Notes: generated from the letters alone by a model not told the origin. A DNA stretch of 64,000 nucleotides from Apostichopus japonicus (GCF_037975245.1 NC_092573.1:19875265-19939264); one strand, 5' to 3'. Counted from the stretch's first letter, positions 23,336 through 37,700 are shown. Translations and numbers: made by a program.

Positions 23336-25143
23336 GAACTCATATAGACTGATCAGTCGTATGAATAGGCCTAACCGAAATATTGTTTCCGATGATTATG
23401 CACAGATTAATGTAATAACACCGATGGCCTATTAGGCGCTGGACAGACAGTTTGTAGTGCCTGAATGAAATAGACAATAAATGAGATAGTTGAAACTGTA
23501 CTGTTGAAAGATCTAGTCCAGACCAAAATGAGAACTTCAGACGAAACAATTGAAAGGACGAAAAACTGAACTCAATTATCAAATCCCATCGCTATAGCAT
23601 TTTTTTTTTTTTGAAGTTTAACCAAATTCTTAATTTGATTCGGCAAATAACAAATTTTACTGAAACGAAAATTCATAAAAAAAATATATAGGCTTTGTAG
23701 ACAAAGTGTCAGTTCATGATATGCCTACATTTCTTGTGTAGGCTACTGTAAATAGTATGAGAATAGAGCACATGTTGACAGAGTTATCAGCTAAGAGAAT
23801 AGTGACTTTCTCTAGCATATATCAAGTTTCATATTTTTAGTTGGACTATCCCTTCAAAAATTTAGTGAATGGAACTTAGGATTAAATTGTTCAATTTGGG
23901 TAAAGAAACATTCATAACAGTACCGTTAGTTACCATGGTTACAAGTGTTCGGGAATGGTGCATACTACAAAAGTACCTTAAATGCCCAAACTGGTCGCGC
24001 GCGAATCTTGTCCCCACGCCACTTGAAATTCGTCCCCCTCACCCCCACCCCCGCCTCTCCAATGCAAAGTCCATGAACCCTGGCTACGCATTCATGTGTG
24101 CCTCAAGTTACTTTACTGCCGGGTTCAGCTTCGTTATAATCCAGCTAGTGTGGGCTTTTTAAATCTGATGTGGGGATTGGAACAGTGGGACCCGTTTGGG
24201 GCTCGCTTGTAGAAAGTTCCCTACCTGCTAGAACAATGAATTACTAAGTTTCTAATTCGAGACACTGTGAGCTTTCTACTTGATCCCGATGTGCCAGACG
24301 TGGTATATACCTGCTTTCCCTTCTTACTGTCGGCCCTTTCCCCAGCATGATTTCGCGACACAATCTCGGCCAAATTGACTAAACCGGAAACATTGCGTCA
24401 TCGATTGCTGTTCAATTACACATTTTGTACGATATGGTACACATATTGTGTATGGTCACACTGCGGTTTAACATTTAATTCCGTTGAATAATCGAGAGAA
24501 GGATCACGCAGCATTACTCCATTAGTTAGCTGTTCTTGTGCGTATCAGTGATACATCCTCACTAAGGAATTAAATGGACTACTATTAACTTTGTTAAAAT
24601 GTGGACCAACCGAGTGCCATTTGAGAGAATTCCTTTGTTCTGAAGCTTTTATAGCTGTGTCCTAACCCAACATCATCACACCTTATCGTTGTGTGTTTGT
24701 GTTACAAGTATAACACAGTACATTCATAAGGGTAGTCTAAGTCCCTTATGTTAACAATAGATTGAACGTTAGGATACTATTTCGTATATCTGTGCATGTG
24801 AAGTCGTGTGGATAGGCTTAGTGCACGTACATGGAGAAAGTGATATCTTCACACATTAAATGGAATAGGAAAAGTGTATGTTTAGCGCGCGCTCTCTCAC
24901 TCTCATAGTCATATATATTCGTATCCCCATTACCCGTATATTTCCCCTTTGTACTAGCTTTGTAATCACTTTGAACATACAGTAGCATATTAATATTTGA
25001 TCAACGACTTATTCTCTGAAGTAATGGTATTGGTAGGCTAGCACATATTTGCCACTTTTTGTCTCTTTTTCCATCTTGGGAACAATAGCACAGACAGTGG
25101 AGCTAAGCTTGGTTATTACTGTTGAGGAATTAAAATATACAAG
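23336..25143. other. Flank upstream of the ABHD17 coding start
   Basis: No other gene was recognised. The ABHD17 promoter and 5' UTR must lie here or further upstream. A possible acceptor (ATAG/ACAG after a T-rich tract) lies at about 25085-25096, so the coding exon may be preceded by a non-coding exon. No core promoter can be named. Confidence 0.35.
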
Positions 25144-25790
25144 ATGAATGGTCTAAGCCTAAGTGAGCTTTGTTGCCTGTTCTGTTGTCCACCATGCCCA
25201 TCAAGAATAGCAGCCAAGCTTGCCTTTCTTCCGCCAGAGCCAACGTATTCCATTCAGACAGATGAAACCGGTGCTAGAGGGACCCTACGCCTAACAGACA
25301 GAGCAGAGTGGCAGTTTTCAGATAAAGAACTGGAGTCTATAGAAGTATTTTACACTCGCAGTAAGCGTGGCAATAGGATAGCCTGCATGTTTGTCCGTTG
25401 TGCCTCAAACCCTAAGTACACAATATTGTTTAGTCATGGAAATGCAGTCGATATAGGACAAATGGCCAGTTTCTACATAGGGCTCGGCTCACGAATCAAC
25501 TGCAACATTTTCAGCTACGATTACTCAGGTTATGGAGCGAGCACAGGGAAACCGTTGGAGAGAAATCTTTATGCAGATATCGATGCTGCTTGGCAAGCCT
25601 TACGAGCAAGGTATGGAATTAGTCCCGATTGTGTAATCCTGTACGGCCAGAGCATTGGCACTGTACCCACCGTCGATCTTGCCTCGCGATTTGAATGTGC
25701 TGCGGTCATCCTACATTCCCCTCTCATGTCAGGTATGAGAGTTGCCTTTCCTGACACTCGCAGAACTTGGTGTTTTGACCCATTTCCAAG
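25144..25790 (+). CDS. ABHD17: ABHD17 exon encoding residues 1-215 plus two bases
   Basis: It ends CATTTCCAAG|GTAAGT, splitting a Ser codon (AG|C) after the RTWCFDPFP segment. It holds the N-terminal Cys cluster, the oxyanion region and the nucleophile Ser170. Confidence 0.97.
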
Positions 25791-28700
25791 GTAAGTCATT
25801 GTTTAAATTTACTGCCCAACTATATCAATAAGTACCTGTAAGGCTATACAGTATGGCAAACTGGTACTGTTTATCATTGTTAATGTTATCATTGCAGTAG
25901 GTCTCATTTAGTTAATTTTCTAATAGAATTTTTGTAGTTTGTAGGGACTCAAGTTCTGTATATGACTGTTGCACTTATAGAGCTGTAAGTTCCTGTGACC
26001 AGACAGCTCTGGATATGACCACTTTTACCAAATCATGGAATATTTAGTGATAGCTTAATTACTCCATTTCTGATGAAGAAAGCGAAGTATACATGGTTAC
26101 AATCATGTGGTTTCCTCCTAGTTAGAGGGCTATATTGTGATACGGTAAATGCCACACATAGATACTCTGAGCAAATCGCCTTCTTGGGAGATAAAAAATG
26201 AACTGTCTGTATATGCATCATGAATATTCATCACATTCATCACAGTTCAGGAAAAAGTCTGGAAGTTAAATAGCCAAGTTCACAGCTTGATGTGTTTTGT
26301 TCTCTAATGATAGATCAAGTTAGTATCTGCTAAAATGCATTTTCTGTGGTTTTGACATTGCGACACAAACAATAAATATACCATGATTGAACAGTCTTGC
26401 AATTTGATTTTGTTAGAATGGTTAATAATATCATGCACATAAATTTCTCTGTGAGTTTGCTAGATACTTCGTGAACTGAATTTTTTTTTCAACAGGTTTC
26501 TGTGGAACATCTTGTGTTTACCATCTCCTTATTGAATTTGAAAATAATACAACATTGCACAACATGAGAAAAAACATTGTGTCTTATGATTCTTATCTGT
26601 CTTTTTCAATTTCAGTGTAAAAATGATCAAGTCTGGTCAAATGTTTGTCTGCTCTAAACTTTGAACTCCAAATGCAATTTTCAAGCATTTATCTCTTACG
26701 ATAGCAGTTAATTGCTGTAAATATCACCTGGTGGTGTATTCCAAACTCAATTATTTAGTATCGACTGAGGAAGATTCTTGCAAAATCCTTTCATTTGTGA
26801 CAAAGTCTTGACCCCAAATTACATCGTCTTCGTTTGTCATTCCGAGTATATCACATTGCAAGAGAGTGAAGTAAGCAACTCGAAAGCTTGTAAAATGGAA
26901 ATAAGCGAGTTTGAAGAACATTCGCTTCAAAGACGTCCATCGCCTGGCCCGTCTCCCAGTATTTTTCATGATCATTAATATCTCAATTTAATTTGATTAA
27001 ATTATTAAATATATACTGTAGCAACCCAACTCATTTCAGAGGGACAGGGTTCACTACCATATCAATATCGAAGTCATTTGTCTCAAATTTATTTTTGTAA
27101 CTTTACACTTGCGTGGGATTGTATTTCAAAGTCACGATTTAGCCAATATACTGTACTGCATTGAGTACTGCTGAAGTCTGAACAGTACTCTGCACCGAAC
27201 AGGAACATAATAATACAATGCAGTACCATTGTGATACATTTGCAAGTTCTGAGTCGTTTTTGGAATATAGTAGTCAGTGAGGTCAAACTACTTGTTTGTA
27301 CAGTAAAGTATAGTTCATTTCATGCACTGTTGCAGTTTAAGTATTTATTGTTACAGGTACAGGTACTAAAAGTCGAGGTGCTGTCTATTAAAAATGCCAT
27401 ATTTTATTGCATATTGTTCCTATTTTAAGGTATTTCAACCAACAGTATATGGTATTGCGGTAATGTTCAACGTAACAAAGTTCTCAAGACTGTTTACATC
27501 CATGTCCCACTCATGAAATGGATCTGTGAGTCCATGTGCAGTACTGCAGTACAGACCTAGAATTCACAAGTTTTAGCCACAGTTTTAATAGCTAAAACAT
27601 GCAAGCTGTGCTCTTAAGATTATTAGCTAAAATCAAATTCCCAATGGCAGCAAAATAACATTTGCTGATTATAAACACTTAACAGTAATACAAGGCTAAT
27701 TAATGTTAGGTAAGGAAATCACATATTTTTTTTAACTCAAGGTTGTTACCTTATGGTGTGTTTATTGGTACTTGCTGTTGGCAGGCAACTGAGGCAAGTA
27801 ACCTATACAGTAGATGATGCAGTCAAGTTTGTGTGTGTGTATGGGTGTGTGTGTGTCTATGTGACGCCCTAGCTTGTTACACGATATCTCAAGATGGGTC
27901 ACCTCTGCAGTTCTGATATTTGGCATGTGGCTTTCCCATAATTGGTACAAGAACCCTATTGTTTTGGGTGGAGGTCATTGGGGTCAGCAGAGGGCACAAT
28001 GTGAAAATCTAAAAAATTCTGTATCTCCAGAACCTGAACAACAAATGAGCTCATATATGCATGTTACAATCACCTTATCTAGTGTAGAGATTTTACACAA
28101 TTTGGTGTAGGTCAAAGGTCATCAGAGGTTAAACCCTGAAAACCTTGTAAGCACAATATTTGAATAAAGGAAGCTTCACAATATCTCATATTTGATATAT
28201 GGCTTCCTTATAATGAGTACAAAATCCTTAATGTTTTTGGTGTCCAGAGTTAAAAGGTTATTTAAGGTCAGCAGTTGTCAAAATGTGAAAACTATATGAC
28301 CAAATTGTGTCATGGTTCATTTGTGCATGGAACGTAAACTCTTTATGATTGATGGGCAAAATGTCTTCATACTGTAGTTTTATGCATGCATGTCAAACGC
28401 GTCATGTGAAGTCAACAGAGATGAAAACCTGAAAACATTGTAAACATGATACCTCAGAAATGGAATAATGACAGTCATATTTTACAATTTAAGGTTATAA
28501 GGGTTCACAGTGTTAAATGTTTTTGAAACCTTTTGGAGAGTCATCTTCATATTCTGTGCTGCACCTAATGTTGATCAGTGTTGGCAACTTTAATTACTTG
28601 GTAGTGTGGAAAAAATGCATAGTCAAGGTCATTCAAAGTTTCCTTAAAAATGACTCAAACTTTCCTCTGACTTAAGGACATCCTCAGATATAATGAAAAT

Positions 28701-31700
28701 ATCATGTCAGTCTTGGTTTAACCACTGCTCCAGTATGTGAGAAGGACACAGTGGATAGTAAATATACATGTATGCATTATATGAAATCTAGAATAAATTG
28801 TACATGTGCAAACATCTACTACTCTCAGGGACTTAGTATTTCCCTCTCACCATACCATATCATTGTACATAACAGAACTTTGATAGATGTCATTGCTAAT
28901 TTCAGGGCACCAATAAGGTCAAAGGTTACTTACAAAGTACCATGGAAAGGTGATTTACTTCTGACCAATAAATTCAGGCAGTAAGCCAGAAGTCAGTTTT
29001 ATCACTTTTTACCACTTGACCTTAACAACAGGTCAACTATTATCTGATCTTATGTGGATGTGGTGAAAGAAGTCACAATATTTTTTGTACTGGTAGAAAT
29101 GGGATGTCCATTCTGGTTGCAGATTTCATGTGTTGGCCAGTTCTGACAAATTTGACAAAACTGCTCTACTGTATATCTCAAGGGAGTATACTGGTTGCTT
29201 TAATAGAGCAATTTGGTCACTGATGCTTGTTGACAGTTTTGTGTTTATAATCCTTCACTTTATGATTTCAAAGATTTTTTGAAGAGTTAGTTCCCAAGTA
29301 GTAGTTCCCTGCTATAACATTCTGCAATATATACATATAGTCTAATATACCAGAATAAGTAAACTATTTGAAAGCAGCCTTGTTCTGCATACTGTCAAGG
29401 GGAGTAACTACTGCAAGGGTCTTCACTCTGTCTGGTATTCTTAATGTCTACTGACAGAAAAATGCAAGTGATTTTTTTTCTTCTACTGAGTACTGACAAA
29501 TGGCAATATCCACTGGCATTTCTAAAGACCAAATACATAGTCTGAATTTTGAGGCCTGCAGTAGTCTGTCTAATATATACATCATGTATTGTACTCTTGG
29601 TAATTACAACCATACTATAGCATAGCAATATGACCCTGGGCATGGTTATCTATATAACACAATAGCAGGGTAGGACTGTATATAGTAACAGACTGTTTCC
29701 TTATCAATGTACATGGAAAATACATGTATAACTAGTCAATAATTGTTCAACTTGTCATGTAGTCCCCGAGTGTCGTGATTGGTTCTCTGCTATACGTGAT
29801 TTTGCCATGTTCAAGATTTTTTTCCCACTTCAATTTCTCAAGGTTCCTGTATTATTAATTAACCTTTCTCTTCAGTACCCAGTGACATGTTAAGTACTGT
29901 ACATGTCATTTCAACCATTGTGCATGAGGGCCAAAACAGAACTTATCATTTTTTATAAATTCAGACTAAGGTTTTATAGAAAATTGTTAGAAGATCAATA
30001 CCAACCCCAACAGTTAGACTTTAGAAGCCACCAAGTAGAGTGTACAGTACGCAGTATGTATGTACTCTTAATGATGAAATTTAGTTGTTATTTTAACCGT
30101 TAAATGTTAAAACTTTGTCAGATTGAACTGAGAACCTGTCAAAACTTTGTACCCCTTTTCCCCCTCTTTCCCACTTCTCCCCATTCTTCCCCTCTTTTCC
30201 CCTCTTTCCCCTCCTTTCCCTTTCCTCCTCTTTCCCCTTCTTTTCCCCTCTTTTCCCCTCTTTCCCCTCTTTTTCCCTCACCCAGAAAAATGTTTACTCT
30301 AATTAGTCTTTGCTTTTGTGACTCCGTACTGTATATATATCTGCACATACTGTGTGCACCATGTCATATTCGACTCATGTATATACATACATACACACCT
30401 TGAGAAAGTATTTCCTCCCAAGTGGTAAGTGATTAACATCTTCCCTAGATTAATGTCTCACTATAACATGCTAGTAGCGCAAAGCTTTGTCTCATTTGTT
30501 TAATATAACATGATGTGAGTACATGAGTAAATTGTCACTTATTAGCTACCCACAACTTATTGATTATTACTAAGCTTAATTTTTAGGCTCCCGCTATTGA
30601 TCTGCGTTAGATATAATGAACTGAGATAGAGTAGCAAGTGCCCACTTTTCTAATCTTATCTTTCATTTTCGGAACAATGATTTAAACAATACTAAACTGT
30701 AGGAAGAATGTTATCATTGACTATTGAGGCTTTCAGAGCGTCCCTTTTAATTAATCTAGTGTGACATGGAGTGTTTTAGTACTCACACTTGCTCACTTAC
30801 TCGCACGCAATGTCCCTTATCGTCAGAAATGATTGAAAATTTCAAATCTGCATTTCTTTTACTAATGAAATCATGTTATGATCGTTAGTAAACTTTATTT
30901 GCTAAAGTGTGATTATAATAACAACTTGTTTTAAGTTTTCGAAACTTCAAGTTTAACGGGCAAATTTGGCGCAGTGTTACTGTACATAATAATAATAATT
31001 TATTCTTATATAGCGCTTTACATCAAAGAATGATCTCAAAGCACTTCACAAAAAACTGCATAAAATAATACAACTTAAAATTATTACAGCTTAAAAATAG
31101 TACAGCCTAAAAATATTGCACCATAAAAATTACAAAAATTACAAAAATAAATTTCCTTACAATAATTATTAAAGCAATAAAATTCAGAAATTAAAGACGA
31201 AAGCAATGCACAATATGACAGCATACAAATTTAAGTGTACTCTTGTGGCTTACTGTACTGTATGACCAAAACATGAGGGTAGCCAGATAAAATCAAAACA
31301 TCTTGTAGTAAACACTTGTCCTTGAAATATAAAAGCCAGTATATTAAATTATAAATTAAAACATGAGAATAACATTGAACTTTCCCCTTTGTGACCTTCA
31401 ATAATATATGTATCTCCACAGGTTGGCTTATCTCATGTAGACTGTGTGTTCACTTCAATGGTGAAAAATGGCTTCTTGAAAATTGTGCTTGTAAATCTGG
31501 TTGATGTATTTGTTTTCCTTCTCAGAGTTCATGCATTTAACTGAAAGCACCATTCATGGTCACTCACAGGTCTTTTGGCTCCTGTTCCTATCCTGTATTC
31601 TCAGTCGAAGACATAGATGCTGCATTTTGTTGTGTAAGAAATGAAGAATGGGGCTGACTACAGTACATGTGTTCAAATATGGCTTCTCTGTGAATTGGCC

Positions 31701-34700
31701 TTTCCAAGGAGAAAATGTTACATCGCTTGCATACATGTTTTACAACGTGACAGTGGTTAAGGATGACAATTGGATTTACATCTCCGATAAATTTTGCGGA
31801 CAGCTATACAGAATAAAACCGGCGTGTGGATGATCAAAGCCGTCGTCATATAAATAGATGCTTTGTCGGGATCTTTTTTTATGACTCATCTCTCGCCCCC
31901 TATCATGGTCAAGTTTTCAATAAATTTGACAAACTTGTGAGCGCTGTGTTACGAGAGCTCCGACAGTTTAATCACTGCAGATAGTGTTTCGTTACCCGTC
32001 ACCGCAGTCTCACAATCCTTTAATTTGGCACCGTACTTGACGAGAGAACATTTTGTTGTCATACACGTAGTTCAACAGTTGTCATGGCTTGTCACTGCAA
32101 CTATTGCTGCTATAAGATAAAACATCTGTGGGTTTTCTCAGGCGATGGGTTTCATGTACAGAACAGTACAGGCCTTGCAAAGAATTCTGTGTGTGATTGT
32201 CTGTACAGTGTGCATGAACAGTATGTATAGGTACATGTATGTGTGTATGCGTGTGTGTATGTACGCTGTATGTATATGTGTATGAATTTGTGTGTGTATG
32301 TATGTAGAAAGATCATCTGGCTCAAATTTGATTCCCACTGGCATTTTCCTTGAATTAATTACAAAAGCAACAAGTTTCTAGTAGTAAAATGCAAGTGCCT
32401 TCTACTAGCAAAGTGTATTTTTACTGGCAAAAAAAAACAGTGAAATGCAGTGGAACTTTGGATGCCCGCTGTTACTGTCAGCACAGAGTGTCTTAGATCT
32501 GAACTTGCCCAGTACAGTACTTGCAGCTGAGAGTACTATTCAGTCATGATTGACATTCACTGTACAGCACTGTACCTCACAGAGCTACAATATTGTCCAT
32601 GTAGCTATTTTCATGCACAGAAGTACTGTGGCAGAAGTTTCAACTGTACAGTACATACTGCTGGTGAATAGAGCAAGGCTGATTTCAAATCTTAAAAATT
32701 TACAAATTTGCATGTGTAGGAAAGGGTATAAAACTAGAAGAAATAGCTGCCAATCACTAATCAGGATATGAAAGGAATTGCCTGTCTCATACTTCCTCCC
32801 CCTCCCCAATCCCCCAATCTTCCCTCCAGATTTTATACTTTTGGTTATATAGGAAACCATTCGGGAATAATTTATGGCAAATTGCTCTGCAAATAGAATG
32901 ATGTGTTAAGATTCCCGTATAAAGTCCTTCAATTTGTGTAGTATGTTAACTGTTATTCAAAATTTTAGTGTTAAATTTTCTCTGTTCTTGCTTACTGTCT
33001 ATCTTTTAATTAATGCAGTAAGCTCCCCTTTAACACATTAAATCCTTCTTAAAACATAATGATCTGAAAGTCATAGATTAGTAAAACTGTATAGTAGTAT
33101 TATTCCAATTAACCAAAAGATGGAAGGTTCATCATTTCTGAAGGAAATATTAAGATGACAACGCATTGCTCATCAAAAACCAAATTAGAAAGGGAGAGAG
33201 AGAAATATGAAGTCATCACACTTTTCGTAGAAAAGGATCTCAGGTCTGGAGAAGTGATTAAATTAGGAATAAACTGGCACAGGTTGGCGGAATATCACAC
33301 TTTGTGTGCAAGATTGTATTGGTGCAATACATTGTAGGAGAAATTGAGGCAGCTGGCTTTACCAACAACGTTGCCCAATGCAGATTGTAAGATGTCCCGT
33401 GTCTGTCTGTCTGTGTGTATCTCAGCAGTTAGGAGTTTTAATTACATTCTCAGAGTTACTGTGCTGTGCAGAGTAATAATTTAGTGTAAAAATTTTGCAT
33501 AACAGGTTTGAAAGTTCTGAACTTTGTCTCTTATAAAACACTGTGGTTCCTGTGTACAAAAAACTGCTATAAACATCTTTGCAATTTGTCCATTTTGCAA
33601 TCTAGCATTTTGGTGATGCGATAACGGGTACATTATTCACTGCTGTGTAGTACAGTGTGTCCAATACTTGATGTACAGTATTAGTGCAAAGTAGAACATA
33701 CAGTCTCAGTGTTATCTAGATCTATGTGTACAGGATTCATTTTTAATTTTATAAAAAGGATTTTAATTACATTTCTGTAGTTAACAGCTTTTTCATTAAC
33801 TCAAAACTTGGTCTGTAAAAAGTGTGGTTTCAATCAGTCTCACATTTAATAGAAAATGCCGGTACGATTTTGCTGAATGCAAAAGTGCATCAAGTTTGCC
33901 GGGCTCAACAGGGGCGCAAACACGCAACTTGGAAAGAGCTGTAAGAAGATACCGTAGATGGGAACCCACCTGCATAGCAGGGGAGTAATATGAAACTGTG
34001 AACCTCAAATGGTGGAAACAATGAGTTTCAGTAAGTTCAACATCATACAGCTTGTACCTAGCTGTGACAAAAAAATTGACTGAATTCCTGAAAATGCCGG
34101 TACAATTTTGCTGAATGCAAAAGTGCATCAAGTTTGCTGGGCTCAACAGGGGCTCAAACACGCAACTTGGAAAGAGCTGTAAGAAGATACCGTAGATGGG
34201 TACCCACCTGCATAGCAGGGGAGTACAGTAATATGAAACTGTGAACCTCAAAAATGTAGTGAAAAAGTGGAAGCAAGAGTTTCAGTTAGTTCAACACCAT
34301 ACAGCTTGTACCTACTGTAGCTGTGACAAAAAATTGACTGAATTCCTCTCTTGCACCTTCCCATCTACCTAGCCTAATAACTGGTAATATTTTACCAGTG
34401 CACCCCCGTGACCCTCCTACGGGTCATCACCCATCACCTCCTCCTTCTGAACCTACCATTCGCAAAGTTTGGAAGCCTATCCTGGTGATAGTCTTACTTC
34501 ATTGGAATATCACGTTTTTCGGAGTGTGTTTGGCTTTAATCATCTGAAGATAAGTTGGGCAATTCCACGGTTACAGTGTGACAAAAAATACACATTTAGT
34601 CATTTCAATTTGGTTTTTCTCAGAATATTGAATGGATATCTTCAGAATAGGTTATCAGTGCAAAAGGGGAAACAATTAACTTTTGAAACATGCATAATTT

Positions 34701-37700
34701 TTTGGAGATTTCAATGTCAATTTTTGAATATTAATAAAAATATGCTTCGGTTACAGTGTGACATGAAAAATACCTAGGTTTTTCACCCAAATACCCTTCC
34801 TTAAAACCCTCTGAAACTAAAAGTGTACCCCAATTGGAAATACATACATTTTATCCAACATAGTCTTAACTCTCATGTGATATGAGCAAATTGACAGACT
34901 GACCATTAAAACCTGAAATATTGTATCATAACTATATCAATGCATGGTTACAGTGTGACGGTTACAGTGTGACAACATGTTGCAACGCAAGATGTATGTC
35001 ACAAAAGCATGTAACATCAAGTTATATGTTCCCTAGAAACAAGTGTGAGTAGGTAATAATAAAATTGAAAGGTAAAATGAAATCTGTCAAAAAAGAAGGA
35101 ACTGCTAGTGTTATAATCTGACTAAAAGCTTTCAAATTTCCTGAAAATAGTATTAATTTTGATATTAATTTTAATCTAATTAAACTAATTTTAATCAGTA
35201 TAGACCAATCATTCTGATATTATAACGTCTATAAGTGATCCCATTACGGTCTCATTAAATAGGAATTACAGGATACACTTGCATATTGTTTGTATGCAAA
35301 TTCAAGACAGGACGATATCTGTTCAGTTGGCCTCCAGAATAGGGTCCTGGAAGTGGTATCTCTCACGGTTATCCATTGTGGGTGACGGCAATTTCCTTGT
35401 GATTTGGGAATTAGCTACCCATCCATGCTTATCCGTACATTCCTTAGCAACAAAGATCAATCCCTTGCTGTCATATTTGTGCAAGTGGGTGACACAAAAC
35501 TCTACCACACCATCATCCACATGCTCTTCTTGAACTTGAGCAACATAGGCATATCTGCCAGAGGTCTTCTTTGCTCCCATATACTCAACCAACACAAAGT
35601 TCCTGAGCTTGATTGATTGTGGAGTGATCTCAGAATGATCACTACTGGTGGGTAATTTGTCACCGTTAAGTACATCGCTGTTGTCCAATGGTTCAGGTGG
35701 TTGCTTGTCCCTCTCTTCTCCATTGACATAGGCTCGAGCAAATGCATGATCGGAATCGGTCAACTCCACATCTGACTTCAGCGAACTCACGTGGTACCAG
35801 TGGCGGAGCATCCATACGGTCAGGGGGCCTATGCCCCCCCTGACAGACTCAAATGGACTGCTGGCACCCTTTTCAGCTCTTTACCACTTTTTACTTTCTA
35901 GATTATTGACTTTTTTATTGCGCTCTCATCTAATTATTGACATTTGTCACATTTTGTTGGTGTAATTTGGCGATGACACCTTATTCTTCGTTTATCTGCA
36001 AATTAGCCAGGCCCGGAAAGGGTCATTTCCGGCAATCTAGGGAGTATCTTTACTCAAAAATTTTCTGTACGCTACGCGCCAACCAGTGGTGGTGCTCCGC
36101 TTAGTGTCGAAAGCGCTCCTACAGACCATTCTCGCCCCCCCTGACCAATACCCCTAGCTCTGCCACTGTGTGGTACTCCCCTCTTCCTGCATACATGGCA
36201 TGGCAAAGCACATGATTCCTGACTGCGATGACAATGTGGGTATAGTATGGGTTGTTGGTAGTGGACTGACATCTGCCCATCGGTTATCCAAAGCTTTCTT
36301 AGCATCCTCTACTTGTTGGGAAGGGACAAAGATCACTTTTATTGCCTTTGCCTTAGCTGCTGCTACCCCCACAAATGACTCGGCATCATGCACATATTCT
36401 CCGGTTCTCATGGCTGTCCACACTAACCGCTTTACTTGACCACCGATCCCATTGACCACACCCTTGCCATGGCTTGTGGCAAAAAGTTCCATGATGTTTG
36501 AACTCATATGTCTCTCTGAAGTGGGTGATGTTATCGAAGAGATACAGTACCGTTGTTTGAACCGGCTGGCCGCTCGGTCTGAGAAGAATGACAGTGACTT
36601 CAGATTGGGGCACTGTATCATGACATCGTTGATGACCTTATCCAGGAATGTGGCAACAGCAAACTTCCCATGCACCAGATCATCGCTCACTAGGACATAA
36701 GACTGCACAGTATTTGCATCAAAATTAGCACATGCAGTGAACAGTGTAACTTGTGAATGGGCCCAGTGCGCACTCTGGATCTCGTCTTGCTGGATCATAG
36801 CAAAGTTTTAGTGATTCTCTATAATTGCAGCAAGAATTATCTAGGACTATGCTTTCAATAAATCAATATCACCATGCCAACCAAGCCTAATGAGGACCCA
36901 GGTGTATACTTCATGTCACAGATGTAATAGAGGAAAGGTTCTCAATTGAATACTGGTTACCCCTATAGAAACACACTGTTGCTGTCACACTGTAACCAAA
37001 AAAATGTCACACTGTAACCAAAAAGTTACAGTGTGACACATTTCATTTTCCCATTATTCCCACCCAGAGGGTACTACAGTAAAACTATCATGTGCATTTA
37101 ATAAGTGCCTACACAGTTGATTTTGAGAAAAACAATCAGTTGATTTCAATTCCAATTTTTGGAAATATTAAGAAAAAATGGCATTTTTCGGTTACAGTGT
37201 GACACTTTTTCAGCAAATCAACATTTATGTGTGTTCACTGATGCATGACAACATGCAAACCACCTAAAATGGCTTGATACACTTAGCCATAGTCTCATTC
37301 TATCCATCAGTATTTAAAGTCACCACTTTTATTGTTACAGGAGTAATTTGTGGGGATTAATTTTAAGGTAATTTTAGTGTTGATTTTTTTTCTAAAATCG
37401 CCTATTTTTACATAATCTCTAATTTTGGGTAGTTTATGTTAATAGTATGGGGAAATAAAACACATATCTGAAAAATTGACACTTTTAGCTTCAATTTGAT
37501 ACCAATTTCCATAGCAGTTGCTTAATTTTAGTTTTGATGAATTTGTCTCCTATGGCCTGGAATTGCCCAGTTTCTCAACCCCTCCCCCCCCACCTGCTTT
37601 CGACTGCTGCATAAGTATTCGTTGACTTTTACATGTGTTTATCTTATAAGGCAAGAAGATACACCAAATAAACTTGTTATCGCTGAATAGAATAATGGCC

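Larger units (their letters stand above)
25791..33851 (+). other. Left part of the 17.7-kb ABHD17 intron
   Basis: No exon was recognised. It holds a (TG)n tract near 27830-27865, a diverged repeat region at about 27860-28650, a CT-rich tract at 30152-30288, a dispersed-repeat tail near 30984-31051 and GT-rich sequence near 32220-32310. The remainder is unassigned AT-rich DNA. Confidence 0.5.
34556..37569 (-). mobile_element. DNA transposon, ~3.0 kb, TGGGCAATTCCA inverted ends, iterated 14-bp motif
   Basis: The left end TGGGCAATTCCACGG and the right end CCTGGAATTGCCCA are inverted repeats. The left flank (to ...CTGAAGATAAGT) and right flank (GTTTCTCAACCCC...) match one uninterrupted sequence at 37811-37840 (CTGAAGAGAAGTTTCTTAAC), which fixes the borders and implies a 2-bp GT duplication. 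Inside are eight copies of GGTTACAGTGTGAC or its complement, and a broken transposase-like frame on the minus strand. A second element (35808-36168) is inserted in that frame. I could not place it in a named superfamily. Confidence 0.8.

Noticed and set aside
30093-30403. Lys/Glu/Gly-rich and Ser/Pro/Phe-rich open frames
   Set aside because: Low-complexity CT tract read on both strands.
33796-34251. 151-codon minus-strand open frame
   Set aside because: Open only because a 238-bp tandem duplication keeps frame; its two halves repeat each other and match no family.
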